DNA of 34,044 nt from Apostichopus parvimensis (lineage: Eukaryota > Echinodermata > Holothuroidea > Aspidochirotida > Stichopodidae). Location of the stretch: the NCBI GenBank assembly GCA_000934455.1, contig KN882947.1:151380-185423 (forward strand). Reading direction: 5' to 3'. Positions 9,395 through 21,300 of this stretch are shown in pieces. Made by a program: the position numbers and the translations under genes. How positions within the stretch are numbered: the stretch's first letter is position 1; the number at the start of each line of letters is the position of its first letter. The notes below the pieces were generated by a model. It had not been told where the DNA came from and made no database searches. It worked only from the letters and a program-made list of their open reading frames with translations.

Positions 9395-12300
9395 GTAAGG
9401 AGATATGATAATAAGACAAATCAGCTTAAATTAACTATGCAATGTTTACTTTTTGCGCGATGATATAAATTGAGCCGTGTGAGTCTTCTTTCAAATGAAT
9501 ATTTTCCTAGCCATATACTAATTGTTGAAATCAGGGAAGGGTTGTCAAATGGATCTGGAGTGACATAACATTTTCATACAACCAAAAAACAAACCAAAAA
9601 ACAACCAAGCTGTGATTGAGGCTTCCTCAAAGGAACATCCAGGGTACTCGATACATTTGGCCAATATTTTTTTTTTTTTTCCTCATCCTTGGAATGGGTT
9701 CTTAGTAAAGGGTCAGCACTGGTACATGGCAAAGTTTTGTAGCAGGAGGCATGAAATTTTCAGGAGATGTGATGAAACTCAAACACAAAAATATTTAAAA
9801 TCTGTTCCTCGGAATGTATGACTACGTGGCATAACTTTCATACATGTAATCGTAATCTTAATAGTTGCAAGCAATGTATTGACAAATATTTTCTGTACTA
9901 GAGCATATATATTTTAACTCATATTCTCACGGTGATCCACCAAAACTGTTAGTCTTGAAACCAGCTCATGTGACACACTGTTGTGCATAGTAGCCTTTCA
10001 TGGCATAGAGGGTGTCCTAATCTAGTCCTTGATTTGAAAGTTATAAAGTACAAGATGTCCTAGATTGGAACAACAAGTATCTAGGGATTAATATTTGAAG
10101 GAAGCAGAGCATAGCAAAAGTTCATATACAGTAGGTAATGCATGTAATTTTGCTCTGCAAACCTATCTTAGCAACATGGTTGAGTAAATACTTTTAATAT
10201 TGTGATTGCATTTAAGATAGCTGGTGGCATATCATGCTGTTTAATTGTGTTAATGTGAATGGAACACCAGCTATAAATCGTCAACTTTTAAAAGTCAGTC
10301 ACTCGAGCCAGAGCAGTAATGGGCGATTATTGAACTTCCAGTCGTAAAGGAAAAAGATAATATCTTTAGATAATATCTTTAATATCTTTAATCTTTCTGT
10401 TCCATTTCAGAGAAAAAGCAGTATTGGCCGTGACGTTAAACAACGACAAGGGAGATATCCTAGCTCATGCGGCGTTTTTTGATTATCCGAATATTCCATC
10501 CGTCGATCAGAGTGAATGGGAGAATTGGCTTTCATCCAATTATCACACAGAAACCAAATGCACAGTATGTATATATTGTGTTCAACACAAAACTTGATAA
10601 TTTGTTACCTTTTTGCATTCATAACTTGCATGGAAACATACAGTAGCACTTTCTTAGTGTTCCCATCTCTGTTTTCTTTAATTTGATGAAAATATTACAA
10701 CATTTTTATCAATATGATTTGATTAATATATATGTCATTTGAGTAATTTTATGTTATCATTCATAATACATTCACATTTACTACTATTTTTATGTTTCTC
10801 CACAGCCACTGAATTCTCTATTTTTGCATTATTTTGTGGCCAAGAAAGCATTTTCTCATGGAAGCGCAAAGGAGATCATAAGGTAAGATGAAAACTCTTA
10901 ATGAATTAGTATTAAAATGTCTTCTTTTTCCTTTCTTTGTTGATGAGAAAAGGAAGCATGCGTGACAGACTATGCTTGGCCTAGTTTACGTTCCATTAAA
11001 GTTATGAAAATTATGTACATGCTGTAGGCCTAAGTAAACCATTGATAATAGTCTTGAAGATTATGAGTTTCCTTTCATATTTATCACCTGTTGTGACACA
11101 AACAGTGGTATGTATATCAATATTTTTCATATGGTTTGGTTATGGGTGACAGCTCAGTTAACCCTCTTTGGCATCACCATGGTTAATTGTTAATGTAACA
11201 TTAATAATCATATCACCCAAGTGTTTTGTTTCTTTTGTGGTTTAGTCTAGAAATTTGTATTTATATTTTGTCACTTTGTTATAATTTATAGAGAAAGTAG
11301 CTAATATTAACAGACTTTGATACAAGAATCAAGATATATATAAACTTCTTTTATTACAGGACTGTATTTAATGCTGTCCCGGACATCCACTACCTTTTTC
11401 TCGTCTTGCCTAACGAGACTGAGCCGGAGCCCGCCCTCGATGACGTGTTCACTCCTCTTGACTCATCGTCAGATGCCAAGCACACAGTCTATGCCTGCAA
11501 TAGACATGAACACTCTCCTGTTCTCTTTGTCAGAAAAGCCCGGTAAAATTATTTAAATCCCAGTTGTACATTCCATTAAAAATTACCAACTACCCAGTGT
11601 CCATACTGTCTAGAATCATCTCTTTAACTGTTGTAATACAGCCCACTATGGTATGAGCATACTCTGGAATTTTGTTGATAATTGCAGCAATAATACATTA
11701 CTTTTAACACGCACTAGCTACAAGAACACCCAGTTGGGACATTTTATTATAAACTGTAATTTCACGTCCCTGCTTCAAAGCACTGGTATTGACAGTATCA
11801 ACAGTATGAATATCCTGATTCTATCAATTAAATGCTAGGAACTGGCCATACTGTCAGTACGAGTGCTTTGAAGCATGATATGGAACAACAGTATAGAGTG
11901 GTATTAGCATTGGAAAATTGTCCCAACCTGCTGTCAAGAATCCTGATAAAATGTATACATACCTAATGAGAATAGGATGAACCAATTACGTATTCTGTTG
12001 CTCCAAAGTTCAGAGAATAGGTGAAAACTTAACCCAAGGTCACTCGACATATAAGAGTAGGTTACGATAATGTTACATTTCGGGGGATTACCATATATGC
12101 CTGAAATTTGAAAAAAAATGTGGATTTATTTCCTATCACAAAAGTCATAACTCTGTATTAACAGTATTGATGCTTTTGGCATTGCTGATTTGAAATTAGG
12201 AACACAAGAACTATCTTATGGTTGCCAAGAGAAACAACCATCTTCAAAGAGTTACATATCAATTTTAAAAGTTAAAACCACTTCCCAAAATGTGAGGAAA

Positions 12301-15300
12301 CAGCCACTTCTCCTTTCATACTTTAATCTTATCTTGAAATACTTTAATAGTCAGATCCTGACTATTGTATGATTCCTAATGTGAAGCTCACCCTGCTGAC
12401 CAGTTGAACTTCAATCTTGTCATAAAAATTCATTGAATCCAATTAAATGATTTGCAAATGCTTATTATTCAAGGTCAATCTCTCATTTCAATTATTAAAT
12501 ACAAATAATTTAAAAATTGTTTGTTTCTAGAGTGGAAGATCATGATGACTTAACACCGATATTTAACAGACAGAGTGACATGCTCAATGACACCTACGGT
12601 GGTTTCTTTCTAGCGGAACTGATCGAATCACAGGATGAAAATAATCACTGCATTATCGTGGAGGTAGGTAGCATTGCTTCTGACCTTAGTGACCTCTGAC
12701 CCTAGTGACCTCTGACCAAGTATAAAGTATTGTTTGTGACCCTAGTGCATGAGGTGGGTGATAATTTGTATATGACAATCATAGGTAAAACTGAAATAGG
12801 AAAGGTACAACAAGTAATCATTCCTTTTGATTTACTTTCTAGGACACAACATCATTTTTATTGAAGGGGGAAGAGGAGGGGGGGAGGGCAGAGAGTAAAC
12901 CCTTAGTGAACTTTTTAAGGTGATGGTGATGAGGTAAAGTTCATTTGTAATGGAAATACATATATACAGTACAGCTGTCTTGAAGATTTTATCTTTTGTT
13001 TAGGCAACAGCCAATATTTTAGGGGAAGGGGAGAGGAGGGGGGGCTTGCAAATGTAGTTGTGTCTTTTTAATCTTATACAAGTTATTTCAAAAATCCAGT
13101 TGCAACCAATAATGTCTTTGCTCTGTGAAAATTAATTCATAATTTCCCCTTCTCTGTTGTCTATACATTCTTTGCCAATTGAATAGAAAGTAAAACAAGT
13201 TTCTCTTTAGACTGAGTTCTCGTCTTACAGGTTCTTTTAGTTTCAACCTCATTGAATTATGTTTCGTAAGGGTCAGATACTCCTAGTGTTAGATTCTAAC
13301 TCTCTGTTTTTATATATTTTTTTTATTGTTTTTATTGAAACTTTATCATTTATTTGTTGTACAGATGGATGGGTCAGCTGTTGGATTTATGAGTTTATCA
13401 GAAGATGTTGACCTAGATTTACTCAACTCCTGCTTTGAGTTGAACCCTTTCCATGGTCTCCATAAACCCCATCCCGATGATGTCCTCTCACCACCCACCC
13501 CACCGCCTCCTCCTGGTCAGTTTCCATGATATTGTTTGTTGGTTTTAATTTATTTTTAATACAAGAAAAAATTATTGTCCCAAAATAAGTAATGAAAAAC
13601 AAACCATTGAAACATACGGTCGAATATCCATCATTTACAACCAATATCAGATCTAATTTGCCTGCTTGAGATCATTTTAGAAATCAAGTTTCATCCCAAA
13701 GAACAGGGTGGAGTTTGAGAACCTCCAGAAATGAATGTTGAGGGGAAACGAAGCCTTTAATTGCTAAAATTTCTGCACAATTGTAGTAAATTTAAGGACC
13801 TAAACTTTTTCAAGACATAATTGAAAAATGTTGTTGAGTGTTATCCGGGAACACAAATTGGGGACTTTTTTCTAAACACATGTGGGAGATCTGTGTTGAG
13901 AGGCATTTCAGCTGAAATATCTTTGTTAATCAAACTTTCAATGATATAAAAGTTTATGGTACATTTGAAAAAGATGTAAGAGAAATGGGAAATTTTAGGT
14001 TACGTCTTGCGCCTTGTCTCCACCAATTCTGAAAGCACTCCATATTTTTATATATTCCATTCGTCGGATATTTATAATTTGCGACCAAGTTTGTTATGTA
14101 CCGGTCAGACCCTCTATAGAATTATATTTGAACGGCCATGCAAGGTTTTGATTCGTATTGATACAGCACTGGTTTGATCATTCATGTTAATTTTCACTTT
14201 GCTAAACTGTAAATGTTTCTCTTTTACTAAGTAGGACATTTCTTTTGTATAGTTTTTGCCATAACTAAAAACTTTCCCTACTCCTCTGCAATTTTAACTA
14301 TGTGTCAGTTTGTGAAGTTGTCACTTTAAAAGATACTAATTTAAGATGCCTCCTTAATTGACTCAGCAAAATATGTCATATTGATCCTAGAGTGTGTCTA
14401 TTAGATGAAAACAAAAAAAGCATTATTAACATCTAAATGTGACAAACTTTCTCATTCTTTTACTCGTCCTCTGTGGTCATGATCCTAATCCAACCATGGG
14501 ACCATTCATTCCGAGACTTGAGTTCCCTTTAAAATGTAACATAACCAGGAATTAATTGTACTAAGATGCTGTATGGTTTTGTGATAATTTTGCGATGAAT
14601 CATCTGTTTACAGAACCAGTCGTAGAAGAAGAGGAAAAGGCCAGCGAGAAAAAGCTCTCCAGATCGAGCTCTCAGGTATCAGGTGAGGATGAAGTAATAA
14701 TAATAATAATAATGTATAATGCTACCATATGTGAAAGTCTTGTGGCAACCTTTTCTCTCATCCAAAAATGATGATTATCAATGGACAAGAAGTTTTTGTT
14801 TATCTTTAGTCCTCTTGCGTGTCTACCAGGTAAGATACAATTATGGAGATTGATTGGTAAATGAAGAAGAAAGTTTCAGAATTGGAACAGAAGGGGGAAG
14901 ACCAACTATTGACAATCAAACTTCAGATCTGAACACAATTAGGCAGAGATTTATTCTCAGTGATTAGATTAATTAATTAATTTCATAAATGTTCATATTT
15001 AATGCATTTCTATCTATTGTATTAAAACCATAGTTTTAAGCATTCTGCACATGATAAAATCACCTCTATGGGTCAGTAGAAAATCTAGATTTCCAGAGAT
15101 TAGGTTAGAAAACCACTAGGTTGGCTTTCAAGCTGACATGAAATATTCATAATATGAGATGTAAATTGCTTTCAATCTTTCTTAAAATTATCTAAACCTT
15201 CAACGCCAATTGGAGTGACCTCATTACAGTATGTATTTCCATTATGTAACATCTGATGTCCAGAGGAGATGCGATGACCTTGAAGCCACTAAATTGGCTA

Positions 15301-18300
15301 AAACTTCAGATAGGATATGAATATTCATAATGTTGTTAAATAAATTAGTAATCTGAACAAATCCTAATTCTGACTTTGGTATTTGAAATCATTTTCTTAG
15401 GCTAACAATTTAAAAAAAAAGGTTTTTTTAGGGTTCAACATAAAGTATGTTATAAGTGAGTAAGTGACTACGATAAGGTGAGTTAATTGATTGCCTCGTT
15501 AATGAAACTTTTGTTTTTGTTTTATTGTCTTCTGCGTTACCCTAGGTGGAGATACTGTAGCAGAAGGTGAAGCTACTCCAAGTCAAACTGGTGGACAGGT
15601 GGAAGAATCTGGTAATTGTCTATCGTGAATTTTCAACGATATCAAATATATGTTCAACCTTTCTTGAGGCTGTAATTCATATATTCAGTAGTTATATTTT
15701 ACCAGTTTTATATAGGATATAGATACTTGTCTAAAGAGAAACATTTGTGTTAGCTAAAAAGAAGACAACTCAAGAAATGTTAACAGCTTTTGCAGCTTTT
15801 GCCCTGGACACTTAGACACCTAAGATGGTTGTTAGTCTCAACGAAGAAACAATTGTAAATGACGTGTTAATCTCCTTAACTGTAATCACTCACAATTAAT
15901 GCATTACCGTAAAGAACTGTAAACAGTCAGATATTCGGTGATTCTCGGTTGCAGCCGACCGGGTTAAATTTTGTTGTCTTGTATGTCAGTCTTTATTCTC
16001 TTCTCTGAATATTACCTTGCTTTCATCAACAACAGATAACACATCCCTGAGTGTATACAAATTAAGAGTTCTATACAGTGGCACTACACTGTACATTATG
16101 CTTCACAGCTGATATATATATATTTATATATATATATATGTTTATATATTGTTTTCTTTGTAGGTGATTCAAGTGCACCAGTGGTAGAAGTCCAACACAA
16201 ATTGAGTGAGGTTCACATGCATAGGTATGTAATTCTCTGGCCAGCAACAAATCTCTTACATTCCTACTTCATTGTATGCTCTGAAATTAAGTGGAAGACA
16301 AAAACTTTATTCTTCTCAATTTAATCGGCATGTTCGGGGTTTTCATCCCAGCTTAATTTGTTTACGTTAGACATTTGTTTATTAATTCTGCCATCAGTGA
16401 ATATGAGTGCCATATGGCTTTAGCGTTCACTGAGGTGTTTGTCATTTTATATCACCCACAATTCGGGAATTCATCACCACGTGATTGACGACTAGTTTTT
16501 CATGTTTCTGTTACCAGATAACGGTTAAGTCCATAGTAGATGTATCTAGGTCTATTCTAAGTAACAGATAAACCCTTTAGCTTGAATTTTATCATTGCTA
16601 GCAAATGGTCAAGCTATAATATCCTGGTGCTTGCTCCCTTCAAGGCCCAAAATAATAAATAAATAAAACATATGTGTTGTATTGTATGTTTAATGCACTG
16701 CTGCATACATCCATTAGGTATTACCTCTTTGTTTAATTTCAGTTAAACTTTATTATAAAGCACACCATATGCATGGATCCATTTTGTATTCACAATCAGC
16801 ATTTTTAGTGTTTTTCAAAGTAAAGGAGAGCATCAATAACACTACCTCTTTTACTCTCCGACTCAGCTCTGCGTCTGTTGCAAGTGCGGACCCAGAGGAA
16901 GAAATGGATGACCAGTTGTCTGTTGCTTCTGGTCAGTCTCATGTAAGTTCCATTGACGGGGAATGTTTGATGATATTGTTAACAGCATTCCATAAGGACG
17001 ATTCTTTTTATTTTGTACACCTGTATTCCTCTTTACCAATTTTATCATGTCCAGATGTCATATGGTTGCAGATATCCAAAACACCTATTCTGACATATTT
17101 CTTAAATTGCTGCTACTGCTTCAGTCCAACCGATCTCGGAAAAAAAATAATAAGATAGCTTGCTATACCTACAGTGATACTTTTCCCTCGACTTAAAGAT
17201 GTTAGAACAAACTATTTTGTTAGGGTTGTTGGATTATTGTTGTATGAAAAATCAGTTTTATATTCTATACATATATGTATTTATATATATTAATATATAT
17301 ATTTATATATATTTTGTTTTCTTTTGTCTGACATGTTGTCTTCATTTCCAGAAATATCTTGACATTTTCACAACAGATTTGTGGGAAATGTGTGCTAGAT
17401 TTGGTGGACTTCTCAATCAATTACTTTTCTTCCCATTATAGAATGGTTACTTTGTTTAACACATGAGGAGTTTATATAATCACAGTTGTGTACGAAAAAG
17501 AAAAAAAGAGAAAAGCTGAAAGTTGGAGAGATGTTTTTAAGTAGATGCATCCAAATGATTCCTTATCTCCCATTTCCCACTTTTCTCTGGCAGGTATCTT
17601 CATCTGCTTCTAAGAGAGTTGTTTCAGAATATCAGGAGCCAACCCCTCCTCAGAGTCCCCCTGCTACAACCCCTGTCCTACCTCAGTTCCAGCCAGAATA
17701 TAAGGGGGAGCTGAATGCATTTAGTATCCAGCTGTTTTGTGTTGACGAGAGGTTTGAAATGAGGTAAGTTATTGATTTACTCGATGTACGTTATAGATTC
17801 TCACAAAATTGTTTCGTTTATTACCTGTCAATAATGAAACAGATCATTTATAGACATGGTAAGTATCTGTGTTATATATTAGGAGCCTATAGCATAGCTT
17901 TAAAGGAGTCACACACCCACCTATCATGATAAGTATCTGTGTTATATGTTAGGAGCCTATAGCATGGCTTTAATGGACTCACACACCCACCTTATATGAT
18001 AAGTATCTATGTTATATATTAGGAGCCTATTGCATAGCTTTAATTGAGTCACATACCCAACGATCATCTTGAGCCTATATGATAGGGATTACTTTATGGT
18101 GCAAAACTTCCTCAAACATCTAAGGAAAATCCCACCTCAATTTTTAAATATCCTAGTTAAAGAGTTGTGTCTGGGGCTTGTCATTTTGTGTAAATATGTG
18201 ATATCATAGTGCATTTAAAGGTTAAAATGTGATAGCCCTACAGTGACCTACCTCTGACTAATCTGAGATCTGGAAAATATTTCTTTTAAATTCACAGAGA

Positions 18301-21300
18301 AATCAAAATACTAATTGATTAAAACTTCTTTTTTCTGTGGCTATTTCAGATCTATGGATTTCCTTCCTAAGGCCTTTTCCTTGTATCCAGATAAAGACTT
18401 TTGTATTCTCACTGTCCCTCATCTAGTACCAGAATTTCCTCTGCTGCAGTCATTTGTGGTAAGAAGAACCAAATCAGACCTTCTAATTAGCTACATCATA
18501 TATGTTTATTGTAGTTCTATATTAACCGTTCTGTATTTAGTTGACGTATGAAGATTTTGAAACCAAGAAGGTGGAGCAGTTGGACGGACGGACGGATGGC
18601 CAGTTATTTTAAAAATATGATAACATGCCACGAAAGTGTCCATTAGCTATAGGTTGCATCCAAAAACCCGCCGTTTGTACTGAACAGCAGGTTTTTCCAG
18701 TTGCTTAGCTGAGTGATCAGTCCCATCTTTTCACACCTCAGTTGAGCTGCCTATTCGTCTATTATGCAACTCTTCACACAGCTAGTAGCCAAATCACTAT
18801 CAGATCAAGGCAGACATGGCAAGGTGTGAACAAATCAACTCTTCCAAACTCACCAGTCTGTTTGCAGAAGAGATGAAGTTTCAGTAAGTTGCGGTCAAGA
18901 GAGCTGAAAAAATGCAACATATGGCTAATGGACTAATTCTTGTCATNNNNNNNNNNNNNNNNNNNNNNNNNNNNNNNNNNNNNNNNNNNNNNNNNNAGTT
19001 CCAGCCAGAATATAAGGGGGAGCTGAATGCATTTAGTATCCAGCTGTTTTGTGTTGACGAGAGGTTTGAAATGAGGTAAGTTATTGATTTATTCTACGTA
19101 CGTTATAGATTCTCTCAAAATTGTTTCGTTGATTACCAGTCAATAATGAAACAGATCACTTATCTGTTGATATATATGTATGGAGCCTATAGCATAGCTT
19201 TAATGGACTCACACACCCACCTAATATGATAAGTACCTGTGTTATATTAGGAGCCTATAACATAGCTTTAATTGAGTCCCACACCCAGTTATCATCTTGA
19301 GCCTATATGATAGGGATTACTTTATGATGAATAACTTTTTCAAACATCTTAGGAAAATCCAGCCTTGTTTAATTAATATCCTAGTTTAAAAATTGTGTCT
19401 GGGGCTTGTCATTTTGTGTAAATCTGTGATATCATAGTGCATTTAAAGGTTAAAATGTTATGGACCTACAGTGACCTACCTGTAACTAATCTGAGATCTA
19501 GAAAATATCTTTTAAATTCACAGGGAAATCAAGATACTAATTGATTAAAACTCCCCGTTTTTCTTGGCTATTTCAGATCTATGGATTTCCTTCCAAAGGC
19601 CTTTTCCTTGTATCCAGATAAAGACTTTTGTATTCTCACTGTCCCTCATCTAGTACCAGAATTTCCTCTGCTGCAATCATTTGTGGTAAGAAGAACCAAT
19701 CAGACCTTCTAATTAGCTACATCATATACGTGTATTGTATTTCTGTATTAACGTTTCTGTATTTAGCTGATGTATGAAGGTTTTGGAACCAAGAAGGTGG
19801 AGCAGTTGGACGGACGGACGGATTGCCACTTATTTTCAAAATATGATAATTATGTACGAGACTGAAGTACTACTGGCAAAGACCGGTGCAAATTGCAAAC
19901 TTGTTATAAAACAAATCATTTAAAGTATAATTGTTCTTTATAAAGAGATAAAACATATAAACAGTTCACAATCTTATGATTTATATTATTAACTATATAT
20001 AAATAATTGATATAATTACACAAGCAGCTATAATACATTAAAGAAAAAAAAAATTAAAAATATGATGAAACAATTCCTGAGTTGATGATATTTTCAAATT
20101 CCATAAGGAAAGCCAATGGGATGATTGAAGTAAATCTGATCTTGAACAACAAATATGATTTATGAAATCATCTTTTGCTCATTTCCATATTCAGAGAGTC
20201 ACACCAAAATGCCCCAGCATCCTTCCGCAGGAGCTTTATCTCTTCAGCAAGGCCGGCCTACTGGAGTCGTTCACGGTCAGACCAGCTTGCTCCTCAGACA
20301 AGGAAGAAATCCTGAGAGTGGTTGAAAATATCCAGAATAAAGAACTTCTGATTAAAGATTTGGAGACATACTTACAAGCCAAACGGGATCCAGTAAGTTA
20401 ACAGCCGAGTTACATTAATAATTGCTTACTTGTCTCCTCACAACTGTTGCACCCCTCTCTCCCTCTTTCTCTGTTTAGTACTGTTAACATTGTTTCCTAC
20501 TTTGTACTCATCTTACTGAATTACCCCTCCCTTCATTTACATCTCCATACCTATCAGTGATATGTCGGAAACCACATTACTTTTATTAGACATGAAATTT
20601 CTGTATATTGCATCCGTAGATGTGTCCTTTCCGCTAAAGTGTAATAGCGCCACCATTTTATGAAATACATGTGCTTGATCCATATCCTTGCAATTTGAGA
20701 ATGTCTGTTTGGAAATCCTTTGGACGTTTTGGATGTTTTAAATGTTATATTCTCTTGATGAAATCCAGATCAGCTGCTGTTAATTCTATTAAGTGCATTA
20801 TGTCAATCTACAAGTGGTTATTTGATTATTATTATTTCATCTTTTGATTGATAAGGACGGTACGCCGATCCAAGCGTTAGTGGCCACATGTCTGGACCAG
20901 ATCGTAGGGATCTCTATCACCAGGCAGGAGGAGGACATTGAGTATGTCCGCTCACACTACAACGTCGAGGACTTCATCTACTTCAACCACCATCGACGGG
21001 ACCAACACGGCCATCTTCATCACTTTGCTCTCAATCCTGTGTTCCAGCATTGGTCAAAGCATTTCCTGAAGGAGATCTTACGACAAGCCCATTATACCTG
21101 TCTGTATTATCCGGTCTATCCTGACAACACTGAACAGGTAAGGACATTGGAAGGGACAGGCTTAAAGATACATGGCTTACCTTATCCAGTCTACCCTGAT
21201 AACACTAAACATATAAAGGACATTTAAAAAGAGAAGCATACAGACATGCTTACTTTATCCAGTCTGTTGTGATAACAATGAACAGGTCAGGACATTGAAA

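Larger units (their letters stand above)
17685..19851 (+). repeat. Direct duplication of about 0.9 kb (exon 11 end to intron 12 start)
   Basis: Copy 1 spans 17685 to about 18620; copy 2 spans 18997 to about 19851. Exons are nearly identical. Introns differ by scattered substitutions and indels, including 3 versus 2 units of a 70-bp repeat. Both end near a GGAC microsatellite followed by AAAATATGATAA. The 18621-18946 segment is present only after copy 1. Confidence 0.9.

Noticed and set aside
18350..19685. Exon 12 copies as mutually exclusive alternative exons
   Set aside because: Both encode the same peptide, so switching would have no effect; an assembly gap lies between them.
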